A DNA stretch of 6,036 nucleotides. Source: an uncultured Opitutales bacterium. Its GTDB lineage: Bacteria; Verrucomicrobiota; Verrucomicrobiia; Opitutales; UBA2995. The position numbers and the translations under genes are program-made. Positions 1 to 6,036 of the stretch are shown in pieces. Each line of letters starts with the position of its first letter. The first letter of the stretch is position 1. The stretch covers positions 1 to 6,036 of the forward strand of contig CALGUT010000299.1 in the NCBI GenBank assembly GCA_937920335.1. The letters are read 5' to 3'. The notes under the pieces were generated by a model. It was not told the DNA's origin, searched no databases, and worked only from the letters and a program-made list of their open reading frames with translations.

Positions 1-531
1 GTTGAAGTTTTTGGGTGTCCTATAAGACACGGGAGCCAAAAATACGCCTGCGTTTGCACCGATCTTTGGAAACGGAGCGAGTCTATCTGACTCGATCATT
101 CGTTTTAGCGCGGCTTCTTCAACATCTGTGCGAATGATGGGGTGAATATCATCGTATGCTTCTTGAAAAATAAGGAACCGATCGTTCTCAAACAATGTAT
201 CCAAGGGCTTCAAAACGGTGATATCGATATCGAGATAAAGGATATTCCCGAATTCTTGGAATTGGGTAGTGAAAATAAAGAATCGAGCGTAATAGATCCT
301 GGAGTCTGTTACTCTGCCGGGTAGGCCAGGACCGGGTAGTATTTCTAGCGTGTCGACATCAATAAGCGTAGTTCGTGGAATGTTATTTAAGAATTCAAGA
401 TGAGATCGCTCAAGTCCCTGCCAGAGGACAATCAAAGCGGGGTAGTTCGGATAGTTCTTTTGAAGCGACTTATTAAACGCATAGAAATACTTAATGTAGT
501 GTGCGTTAAAATTTACCAGAATCGCGTTCAT
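1..531 (-). CDS. GT8-like glycosyltransferase, N-terminal 177 residues, cut by the window edge
   Basis: This minus-strand frame is open from an ATG at 531-529 to base 1 with no stop, giving 177 codons; the C-terminus lies outside the window. No signal peptide or membrane segment is visible. The start reads MNAILVNFNAHYIKYFYAFN, a beta-strand/helix opening typical of nucleotide-sugar transferases. Residues 78-83 (RIYYAR) resemble the conserved Tyr/Arg patch of GT8 enzymes. Residues 99-108 (YLDIDITVLK) contain the DxD metal and sugar-nucleotide motif, D101-x-D103, in its usual hydrophobic setting. Residues 158-165 (GANAGVFL) match the 'NAGV' block that follows it in GT8 and related folds. The family transfers a sugar from a UDP- or other nucleotide donor in the cytoplasm, usually for lipopolysaccharide or other surface glycans; the acceptor cannot be told. 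No Shine-Dalgarno sequence precedes the ATG. The fold is fairly sure, the exact family less so. Confidence 0.82.
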   Translation of the reverse strand, partial: MNAILVNFNAHYIKYFYAFNKSLQKNYPNYPALIVLWQGLERSHLEFLNNIPRTTLIDVDTLEILPGPGLPGRVTDSRIYYARFFIFTTQFQEFGNILYLDIDITVLKPLDTLFENDRFLIFQEAYDDIHPIIRTDVEEAALKRMIESDRLAPFPKIGANAGVFLAPVSYRTPKNFN

Positions 532-639
532 TGTTGTTTTCGAAACGAATGTGTGTGTTTCAGAAGATCGAGGATGAAGTTTATTACCTGTGCAATTACC
601 GGGATTGACCCGCACGAAACTTACTAAATGATTTAATTT

Positions 640-670
640 ATCTTATTCTTAGCAATCGGTTGGGTGTCAA
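640..670 (-). promoter_or_regulatory. Candidate sigma-70-type promoter for the glycosyltransferase
   Basis: On the minus strand a perfect TTGACA lies at 670-665. Seventeen bases further is AATAAG (647-642, four of six matches to TATAAT); an alternative TAAGAT lies at 645-640 with a 19-base spacer. The downstream stretch is AT-rich. Transcription would start near 635 and leave a leader of about 100 bases before the ATG at 531. The assignment rests on consensus matching only. Confidence 0.4.
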
Positions 671-697
671 TTTCCATCAAAATGAGGAATCTGATTA

Positions 698-726
698 TTG
701 GACGTTTATCGACTAGTTGCTAGGAT
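698..726 (+). promoter_or_regulatory. Candidate promoter for the sulfatase-SDR pair
   Basis: TTGGAC (698-703) and TAGGAT (721-726) are separated by exactly 17 bases. The -35 match is poor (three of six) and the -10 match moderate (four of six). Transcription would begin near 733, giving a leader of only about 20 bases before the sulfatase ATG at 754. It is the best-placed candidate found upstream of this gene, but it could be chance in AT-rich DNA. Confidence 0.25.
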
Positions 727-753
727 CTGTCTGTATTTAATAATCTCAACACT

Positions 754-2412
754 ATGCTCAATCGAAGACTTACTCACTTAACTCTTTTGCTAGCCCTTTC
801 TGGGATACAGCTCTTGGCAAAGGATCAACCGAACATCCTCTTCATCATGTCAGATGATCATACGGCTCAGGCTGTCGGTGCCTATGCGACACTGTTGAAG
901 GAGCTAGATCCCACACCCACGATCGATAAGTTGGCGGACGAGGGAATCCTGTTTGAAAACGCATTTGTAACGAATTCGATCTGTACGCCTTCCCGTGCGG
1001 CGATCATCACCGGCTTATATAATCACAATAATGGGGTATTCGATCTCAATGGGAATATCGCACCAGAAAACCAGATGTTGCCGATTCAAATGAAGAAGGC
1101 GGGTTACCAGACAGCGATGATCGGTAAATGGCATCTGAAGCAGGAACCAAATTTTGATTACTATAAAGTGCTACCGGGGCAGGGGAAATATTTTGATACG
1201 GAGTTCCGTATTCAGGGTGAAGAAGAGTGGCCCAAGAACACTGTGTCCTATCCGGGCGAGCATTCATCAGATGCGATCACTAACTCAACGCTTGAGTGGT
1301 TCAAAACGGAGCGCGATCCAGATAAGCCGTTTTTCGTCTGCCACCAATTCAAGGCGCCACATGATTATTTTGAGAATGCCAAGCGCTATCAGTCTTACCT
1401 GGCAGATGTTAAAATCCCTGAGCCAGACACGCTCTATGATGTCCCAGATACTTGGGGTTCGATGGGAACCCGTGGGCATAACGATGAATTGACCCCTCAC
1501 ATCGGAACTTCAATTGGCAAGCGCAACCCACGTCGTTCCTATGCTACCCATTTATTTGCCATGTTCCCGGAAGAATTCCCTGAAGGCTATGACCCGGCAA
1601 AATTGACTGAAGAGGAAACCACGTCGATTGCTTACCAAGCCTATCTGAGGAAATACCTACGGTGTGTAAAAGGAGTGGATGACAACTTGAAGCGACTCTT
1701 TGACTATCTCAAAGCAGAAGGGCTCTATGATAACACGGTGATTATTTACACCGGTGATCAGGGGTTCTGGCTCGGAGAGAAGGATTTTCAGGACAAGCGT
1801 TGGGCCTATGACGAATCTCAGCGTATGCCATTTATCGTTCGTTACCCACCATCGATCCCATCGGGTATTCGTAGCGATGCGATTATTGAGAACGTGGACT
1901 ATCCGGCTATGATGCTGGACTTTGCGGGCGCCGAAATCCCGAAAAACTTACAGGGCAGATCATTCCGTTCGATTTGCGAAACAGGTCGTGAACCGGAAGG
2001 CTGGAAAGACGCAGCCTACTACCGTTATTGGATGCACATGGCGCACCATGACAACCCAGGTGAGATGGCGATACGCACCAAGACTCATAAGCTGATCTAT
2101 TTTTATGGCTGTAATTACGAAGGTGGATATCAGACTCCGCCAGGGTGGGAGTTGTATGACCTACAGCGGGATCCCCAGGAGCTCAACAATGTGTACGATA
2201 ATCCTGCCTATGCAAAAACCCGAGATGACCTAAAGACAAAGTTTGCCCAGTTGCGGAAAGCTATTGGCGATGATGGATCGCATTATCCGAAAGCTGAAAA
2301 AGTGGTTCAGGAATTCTGGGATTACGATGAGGCTGACCGAAAGAAAGCAATTCTGATTTCCAATCAATTTCGGAAGATTCGTGAAGCTGAGTTGGCCAAG
2401 GCTGGTAAATAA
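754..2412 (+). CDS. Secreted type I (formylglycine) sulfatase, S1 family
   Basis: This 552-residue protein hydrolyses sulfate esters, probably on a glycan outside the cytoplasm. Residues 1-22 form a signal peptide (MLNRR, a hydrophobic run, then LLA before KDQ). Residues D34 and D35 (MSDDH) are metal ligands. C77-T-P-S-R81 is the Cys-type sulfatase signature; C77 must be converted to formylglycine by a maturase not in this window. Further active-site elements are K125 and H127 (GKWHLK), H203 (APH), D335 and Q336 (GDQG) and K348 (DKRWAYDES). Residues 420-470 (YYRYWMH, IRTKTHKLIYFYG, ELYDLQRDP) match the C-terminal sulfatase subdomain. All expected catalytic residues are present and the length is normal. 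Overall it resembles N-acetylglucosamine-6-sulfatase/mucin-desulfating and fucan-sulfatase-type subfamilies of PVC and Bacteroidota species, but the substrate cannot be fixed. The ATG at 754 is chosen because it directly precedes the signal peptide; there is no Shine-Dalgarno sequence. The SDR follows after 45 bases. Confidence 0.95.
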   Translation: MLNRRLTHLTLLLALSGIQLLAKDQPNILFIMSDDHTAQAVGAYATLLKELDPTPTIDKLADEGILFENAFVTNSICTPSRAAIITGLYNHNNGVFDLNGNIAPENQMLPIQMKKAGYQTAMIGKWHLKQEPNFDYYKVLPGQGKYFDTEFRIQGEEEWPKNTVSYPGEHSSDAITNSTLEWFKTERDPDKPFFVCHQFKAPHDYFENAKRYQSYLADVKIPEPDTLYDVPDTWGSMGTRGHNDELTPHIGTSIGKRNPRRSYATHLFAMFPEEFPEGYDPAKLTEEETTSIAYQAYLRKYLRCVKGVDDNLKRLFDYLKAEGLYDNTVIIYTGDQGFWLGEKDFQDKRWAYDESQRMPFIVRYPPSIPSGIRSDAIIENVDYPAMMLDFAGAEIPKNLQGRSFRSICETGREPEGWKDAAYYRYWMHMAHHDNPGEMAIRTKTHKLIYFYGCNYEGGYQTPPGWELYDLQRDPQELNNVYDNPAYAKTRDDLKTKFAQLRKAIGDDGSHYPKAEKVVQEFWDYDEADRKKAILISNQFRKIREAELAKAGK

Positions 2413-2457
2413 TTATTTCATCGAAATTCTTAAAACTCTGCTCGATGATCTGCGCCC

Positions 2458-3222
2458 ATGGATTTCAAGCTGAAGGATAAGAAAGCATTTATTACAGGCG
2501 CTGGCTCGGGCATCGGGCAGGCTATGGCTACCCGGTTTGCCGAGGAAGGCGCACAGGTGTTTGTGCTGGATGTGGATGAACACGGTGGCAAGGAAACGGA
2601 AGCTGCAATTTTAGAGGCAGGCGGACAGGGGAGTTTTCACTTTCTGGATGTCACGGATTTCGATGCAGTGAAAGCGCTCTTCGCTGAGTTTGGACCGGCC
2701 AATATACTGGTAAACAATGCCGGGATCGCTTCGATCGGAAGCGTTGAGAATACCTCACCGGAGGAGATGGACAAGATTTACGCAGTAAATATAAAGGGTC
2801 CGTATCATTGTTTGCATGCCGCCATCCCCGGGATGAAAGCAAATGGTGGAGGAGCAATTCTGAATATGGCGTCGATCGCCAGTCGTCTGGGTCTCAGTGA
2901 TCGCTTTGCTTACTCAGCCAGCAAAGGCGCTATATTTTCCATGACCCTTTCGATAGCGAAAGACTACCTGGCTGATAATATACGCTGTAATTGCCTGTGT
3001 CCGGGCCGGGTTCATACTGCTTTTGTCGATTCTTATTTGGAAAAAAACTATCCGAATAATAAAGAAGAGATGTTCAAGGTTCTATCGGATTTCCAACCAA
3101 TCGGTCGGATGGGCAAGCCTGAGGAAATCGCTGCGCTCGCGGTATTTCTATGCAGTGACGAGGCCTCCTTTACGACGGGAAGCGCCTACGACATCGATGG
3201 TGGCTGCACTCTGCTAAGGTAA
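2458..3222 (+). CDS. Classical NAD(P)-dependent short-chain dehydrogenase/reductase, possibly sugar-acid dehydrogenase
   Basis: This is a complete 254-residue cytoplasmic SDR of classical length. The nucleotide-binding loop TGAGSGIG is at residues 13-20. D38, at the end of the second strand, favours NAD(H) over NADP(H). D64 (LDVTD) contacts the adenine, NNAG is at 86-89, and N111 is the structural Asn. The catalytic residues are S139, Y152 and K156 (YSASK), followed by CPG at 181-183 and an IDGG block near the C-terminus. Residues 186-217 form a long substrate loop (HTAFVDSYLEKNYPNN and onward to QPIGRMG). Classical SDRs of this type are often labelled 3-oxoacyl-ACP reductase, but no fatty-acid gene is nearby. 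The sulfatase 45 bases upstream, the NAD preference and the loop suggest a sugar or sugar-acid dehydrogenase, for instance 2-keto-3-deoxy-L-fuconate type. The fold and chemistry are secure; the substrate is inference. No Shine-Dalgarno sequence precedes the ATG. Confidence 0.93.
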   Translation: MDFKLKDKKAFITGAGSGIGQAMATRFAEEGAQVFVLDVDEHGGKETEAAILEAGGQGSFHFLDVTDFDAVKALFAEFGPANILVNNAGIASIGSVENTSPEEMDKIYAVNIKGPYHCLHAAIPGMKANGGGAILNMASIASRLGLSDRFAYSASKGAIFSMTLSIAKDYLADNIRCNCLCPGRVHTAFVDSYLEKNYPNNKEEMFKVLSDFQPIGRMGKPEEIAALAVFLCSDEASFTTGSAYDIDGGCTLLR

Positions 3223-3310
3223 TCGGCGGCCTAGCGCCTCTTAGTCCCTAACCCACCTCTTCGTCTCAGCCTTACGCTTCGAATTTGTCTTTCCAGTGCA
3301 AAAGGAGTTT
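3223..3310. other. Convergent intergenic gap without a recognisable terminator
   Basis: These 88 bases separate the stop codons of the SDR (plus) and the TIM-barrel gene (minus). The only hairpin seen is GGCG/CGCC (3225-3228 with 3235-3238, six-base loop), and no T-run follows it on either strand. No small gene, repeat or mobile-element end is visible. Termination may be Rho-dependent or may use a weak structure that cannot be recognised by eye. Confidence 0.5.
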
Positions 3311-4321
3311 TTACAAAATCCCTCTCGCAACGAGATTGTTCAACCGTCTCGCTACATCGACCAGTCCATCGATTACGCATTCGGAATAGGTCCGTCCGTC
3401 AGTGGTATCAACACCATGACCTTCGACGGCGTCCCTCAATCCTGCTAATGCGTCGTCTTCGTGATGGAAGAGCTCAACCAGAACGATTTCCAAGGTTCCG
3501 CTTGCTGCGCATGCTGCAAGCAGGTGGCCGATCCATCCATCGTCAGTCGATAGGCAGCCACGGGTCGTAAGGGCTGAAGCGTGAAACATACTGATGCCTC
3601 CCGCTTTTCCGATCTCTTCGATAGCGGCGACATTTTCTTCCATGGATAAAGCTGAATCACCGCAGTGTGCGGCATCTACAATCACTTTAAAAAACGGTTT
3701 CCCGACGGCCTGGTTCATCGCATCAACAACGGTCCAGGCTTTGCGGATATCAGTAAACGTTTGAAACTCCATACCTCTCAGGAATTCGATGTGCCAGTAC
3801 TTGATACAGCTATCGAGGGCTCCGGCTTCGTGGCAGGCGCGGGCGTGTAATTTTGCGAGCTGAGCAACCGCAGCATCATAGGCGTCTCCGGTGAGTTCGA
3901 TCGCTCCCGGTTTTTGCCATTCTTCGAGGGAAGTGGAAGACACGTGCTCGATCCCGTAACGCTTGGCCGCTTCCAGTCCTTCCACTATGATTGGGCATAC
4001 TGAATCTTCATCTGCTGGATTCATCGGATCGCCGCCGCCAACCATCATGATGAGAAGCGGTTTCACGCCGGCATCTTTTAATCCGGCAAACAACTCGTCG
4101 CAATCTCCCTGATCAAGTCCTGGGAAAAACGGCACCTGTACGGAGCTGATCGACACCGGTGATGTCGCGAGAAGATTCTCGACTTCTTTAATGAGCGTTA
4201 GCTTGCCGCTCTCGTCTCGGGGAAGTTTTCCGGCTTCATTGGGCACGAGGCCCCCGACAAACTTAATATGGGTTGGGACGACGCCTAAATCGACGTCTGC
4301 TTTCAGGGTAATCGAAGACAT
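3311..4321 (-). CDS. Xylose-isomerase-like TIM-barrel protein (sugar isomerase/epimerase superfamily)
   Basis: This 336-residue cytoplasmic protein has no signal peptide or membrane segment. Candidate metal ligands occur in the order and strand settings expected for the divalent-metal sugar isomerase/epimerase (AP endonuclease 2) barrel: E179 (YWHIEFLRG), D216 and H219 (VIVDAAHCGDS), H247 (MFHAS) and E283 (LVELFHHEDDA). Alternating strands and helices are seen throughout, such as VKPLLIMMVGGGD (86-98), YGIEHVSS (122-129) and GGISMFHAS (241-249). Family members interconvert aldoses and ketoses or epimerise keto-sugars, but many are uncharacterised, and the specific reaction here is unknown. 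The ATG at 4321-4319 is taken because MSSITLKADVDLG begins a plausible first strand. A GAGGAG lies 21 bases before it, too far for a normal ribosome binding site. The gene follows the cytochrome/LRR gene by 88 bases on the same strand, so it may be the last gene of that operon. Its end faces the SDR. Confidence 0.82.
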   Translation of the reverse strand: MSSITLKADVDLGVVPTHIKFVGGLVPNEAGKLPRDESGKLTLIKEVENLLATSPVSISSVQVPFFPGLDQGDCDELFAGLKDAGVKPLLIMMVGGGDPMNPADEDSVCPIIVEGLEAAKRYGIEHVSSTSLEEWQKPGAIELTGDAYDAAVAQLAKLHARACHEAGALDSCIKYWHIEFLRGMEFQTFTDIRKAWTVVDAMNQAVGKPFFKVIVDAAHCGDSALSMEENVAAIEEIGKAGGISMFHASALTTRGCLSTDDGWIGHLLAACAASGTLEIVLVELFHHEDDALAGLRDAVEGHGVDTTDGRTYSECVIDGLVDVARRLNNLVARGIL

Positions 4322-4409
4322 GATGTTCTAAATTGATGAAGACTCCTCGGAACTTCCAGTCTGATTTCAACGAAAACGGGTCTTCTTTTGTGAGGGATCG
4401 TGATAGAAG

Positions 4410-5873
4410 CTAATTGAACGCCACGTTGCAGTCGGGGAGCGCCTGTTTCAGCTGGTCGATCGTGTCCGCTTCATAGAGCTCTGTCTGATACAGATAGAGG
4501 TTCTTTAGCTGAGTAAGCTGCGTGAGTTCATCAAGACGGTCAGCAGTTAATTCGGTGCCGTAGAGATTGAGCGATTCGAGGTTCGAGAGTTGTGAGAGTT
4601 TACCCAGGTCCTGGCCCTGAATTCTGGTTTTGCTTAGATTGAGCGATCGGAGGTTCTTGAACTGGGTCAAGGTTTCTACGGATTGATCGGTGAGTTGAGT
4701 GTTACTGAAATCCGCTTCGACGATTTTGTCCGCAAATGGGCTGAGTTGTTCCAGAAATTGATCATTGAAATCCTTCTGCACGGCAAAGGTCTCAATCTTA
4801 AATTCCGTTGCGTTGGGGGCAGAGGGGGTGATTACGATTCCCAGCTTTTCGTGGAGGGAAGCTAGACTGGCGTAGAGCTCTTGCCGTAAAGCCTCTCGGG
4901 CTTCGAGCTCTTCTTCAGAAACCATAGAGTTGAAGAGTTCTTCGATGTAATCCTGGAGCGGAGCTGGGATTTCGCCGTGCTGAGCAACTGTCAATTCGGG
5001 ATCGGCACCCTGGTCGATCCACCAGCCAATCAGGGCAACCTCAGTGTCGCTTAACGGCGGTTTCCCGTCAGTTGGCATGAAGTCATCGTCATCGTGAGGA
5101 AGGGTGATGCGAAAATAGAGTTCGCTATCGTCGCTATCTCCTTGAGCGATTGAGTAACCGGTGTCTCCGCCTTTGAGGAGTCCTTCATAGGTCTCCATGT
5201 TTAGCTCTCCCTTTTTCTTATTGGGGTTGTGGCAGGTGTTACAGTTTTGTTCAAAGATATGATGCACCACATCGCGGTAGAGAACTAAATCACTGGCTGA
5301 TGCCACGACGATTTCCTTTTCGACCTCCAGGCCAAAAATTGGCCTTAGCGAGTTGGGCATGTATTTCGTAAGGTAATCTTCACCATGGGTGATGGATCCA
5401 CCGTTGTGGCTGGCGACAAAGAGCAGGCCAAAGGTCAGAATCAGTGCGACCCGGTAGGCAAACTTGGAAAGCAGATGGTTGCCGTACATCTTAAACAGAC
5501 CCAGCCCCAGACTGAAGATGCCGAGTAGCAAACTCACACGCATGTGGTAGACCACGAGCGGTTCGTTGGAGCCGCTTCCATAAGCGAGAATGATTCCGGT
5601 AGTGACTGCAACCAGTGTTCCGATAATACAAAGGGTGAGCACAATAGGTGTGGAGGCACGCAGCTTCGATAAACCCGGAAAAAACGATAGAACCTCCAGT
5701 ACTCCGAGGACGATAAAGAAGCCAATCGGTAGATGTAGCACGACCGGATGAAAGCGCCCAAAAAACTGGAGGGTATCTGAACTACCGGTACTCGTGAGGG
5801 GGTTGCTGATGAATAGCACCACCATGACGAGTGCGAGGAACAGAATGAAAATAGTGAGCAGTTTCTTTAACAT
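4410..5873 (-). CDS. Membrane-anchored c-type cytochrome with DUF2231-like membrane domain and leucine-rich repeats
   Basis: This 487-residue protein has three parts. Residues 1-170 hold about five membrane helices (near 3-23, 42-64, 75-97, 110-130 and 138-156) with conserved-looking histidines H42, H47, H110, H156 and H163; the sequences FHPVVLHLPIGFF and HNGGSITHGEDYL resemble DUF2231-type membrane proteins. An odd helix count with the N-terminus inside puts the rest in the periplasm. Residues 196-295 are a planctomycete-type cytochrome c domain with heme motif C211-N-T-C214-H215 and probable axial ligand M266 (DDFMPTDGKPPL). After an acidic helical linker (305-345), residues 384-479 form four 24-residue leucine-rich repeats. 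The protein probably moves electrons or senses redox state in the envelope; its partners and function are unknown. The ATG at 5873 is preferred over an in-frame GTG at 5939, because the longer form would overlap the DUF1501 end by 41 bases and put a charged stretch before the first helix. Confidence 0.9.
   Translation of the reverse strand: MLKKLLTIFILFLALVMVVLFISNPLTSTGSSDTLQFFGRFHPVVLHLPIGFFIVLGVLEVLSFFPGLSKLRASTPIVLTLCIIGTLVAVTTGIILAYGSGSNEPLVVYHMRVSLLLGIFSLGLGLFKMYGNHLLSKFAYRVALILTFGLLFVASHNGGSITHGEDYLTKYMPNSLRPIFGLEVEKEIVVASASDLVLYRDVVHHIFEQNCNTCHNPNKKKGELNMETYEGLLKGGDTGYSIAQGDSDDSELYFRITLPHDDDDFMPTDGKPPLSDTEVALIGWWIDQGADPELTVAQHGEIPAPLQDYIEELFNSMVSEEELEAREALRQELYASLASLHEKLGIVITPSAPNATEFKIETFAVQKDFNDQFLEQLSPFADKIVEADFSNTQLTDQSVETLTQFKNLRSLNLSKTRIQGQDLGKLSQLSNLESLNLYGTELTADRLDELTQLTQLKNLYLYQTELYEADTIDQLKQALPDCNVAFN
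4437..4724 (-). repeat. Four tandem 72-base leucine-rich repeat units within the cytochrome gene
   Basis: The units encode residues 384-407, 408-431, 432-455 and 456-479, each 24 residues with pattern LxxLxLxxTxLxxxxLxxLxxLxx. The two middle units are the most regular; the outer ones act as degenerate caps. On the plus strand the 12 bases agattgagcgat occur at 4564 and again at 4636, exactly one unit apart, which suggests fairly recent unit duplication. Confidence 0.85.
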
Positions 5874-5898
5874 ACGGTTACGTCTTAAGCTTCCGGGG

Positions 5899-6036
5899 CT
5901 AGGCGAGTATTTCTTTAACGATTCGAGCTTCTTCAACACCCGTTAATCTGAGATCCAGTCCCTGGTGGCGGAAGTTGAGTCGTTGATGGTCGATTCCGAA
6001 TTGATTGAGAATCGTAGCATTCAAGTCGCGTATATG
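5899..6036 (-). CDS. DUF1501 family protein, C-terminal 45 residues, cut by the window edge
   Basis: Reading from 6036 in this frame gives 45 codons and a TAG stop at 5901-5899. The visible sequence runs HIRDLNATILNQFGIDHQRL, then NFRHQGLDLRLTGVEEARIV and KEILA. It matches the conserved tail of DUF1501 proteins, where 'DLhATiL...GlDH..L' is followed by 'G.d.RLT.V...vvkeil'. Members are exported proteins with an alkaline phosphatase/sulfatase-like fold and no established function. They are abundant in Planctomycetota and Verrucomicrobiota and are usually encoded beside DUF1549/DUF1553 cytochrome proteins, which may lie just outside this window. The membrane cytochrome/LRR gene begins 25 bases after this stop, indicating co-transcription. 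The family call is firm for such a short piece, but the start and signal peptide cannot be seen. Confidence 0.82.
   Translation of the reverse strand, partial: HIRDLNATILNQFGIDHQRLNFRHQGLDLRLTGVEEARIVKEILA

Noticed and set aside
600..612. CGGG/CCCG small hairpin in the glycosyltransferase leader
   Set aside because: Four base pairs do not support a riboswitch or attenuator, and no known riboswitch core was recognised.
142..627. Short plus-strand reading frames at 142-324 and 400-627
   Set aside because: They overlap the minus-strand glycosyltransferase, which has family motifs; their translations show no recognisable pattern and no ribosome binding site.
1046..1500. Alternative-frame open stretches across the sulfatase on both strands
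   Set aside because: The main frame carries a full set of sulfatase motifs; the overlapping frames encode compositionally odd, motif-free peptides.
3225..3238. GGCG/CGCC hairpin as a bidirectional terminator
   Set aside because: The stem is only four pairs with a six-base loop and no T-run on either side, well within chance.
3323..3335. TCTCG-CAA-CGAGA hairpin near the end of the TIM-barrel gene
   Set aside because: It lies inside the coding sequence (LVARG region) and lacks a T-run in either direction, so a terminator role is not supported.
4338..4385. Spaced inverted repeat GAAGAC/GTCTTC enclosing GGAACTTCC (4349-4357) upstream of the TIM-barrel gene
   Set aside because: It was considered as an operator or leader structure, but six-base arms 36 bases apart and one nine-base palindrome are too weak without comparative evidence.
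5874..5939. GTG at 5939 as the start of the cytochrome/LRR protein
   Set aside because: It would overlap the DUF1501 coding end and add 22 charged residues before the membrane anchor; the ATG at 5873 opens directly into the first hydrophobic helix.
1..6036. Mobile element, CRISPR array, tRNA or defence system
   Set aside because: No terminal inverted repeats, transposase motifs, spaced direct repeats, tRNA-like folds or defence-family motifs were found; the genes fit ordinary PVC metabolism and envelope functions.

Overview
The window reads as part of a chromosome of a heterotrophic PVC-group bacterium, most likely a marine Verrucomicrobiota relative, with Planctomycetota or Lentisphaerota as alternatives. 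Three things suggest this: a secreted formylglycine-type sulfatase, a DUF1501 protein end, and beside it a membrane protein joining a DUF2231-like membrane block, a cytochrome c domain and leucine-rich repeats. Such proteins are characteristic of this superphylum. Base composition looks moderate and even, and no insertion sequence, tRNA, rRNA or CRISPR array was found. The taxonomic call is inference.

Layout. Bases 1-531 (minus) hold the first 177 codons of a GT8-like glycosyltransferase that runs off the left edge. Bases 532-753 are a divergent intergenic region with a candidate promoter for each side. Bases 754-2412 (plus) encode an exported sulfatase, followed 45 bases later by a short-chain dehydrogenase/reductase (2458-3222, plus), probably in the same transcript. 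An 88-base convergent gap with no convincing terminator follows. The minus strand then carries, in transcription order from the right edge, the end of a DUF1501 protein (6036-5899), the membrane cytochrome c/LRR protein (5873-4410) and a xylose-isomerase-like TIM-barrel protein (4321-3311). The spacings of 25 and 88 bases suggest one operon.

How the genes may work together. The sulfatase would remove sulfate esters from a glycan outside the cytoplasm. The SDR and the TIM-barrel enzyme are the kinds of cytoplasmic enzyme that oxidise and isomerise the released sugars. The SDR resembles 2-keto-3-deoxy-L-fuconate or similar sugar-acid dehydrogenases more than fatty-acid reductases, so a sulfated fucose-type glycan is a reasonable but unproven substrate. 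The cytochrome/LRR protein and DUF1501 protein belong to an envelope system of unknown function; its heme suggests electron transfer. The glycosyltransferase faces away and may be unrelated.

None of the five visible start codons has a Shine-Dalgarno sequence at normal spacing, so start choices rest on protein content.
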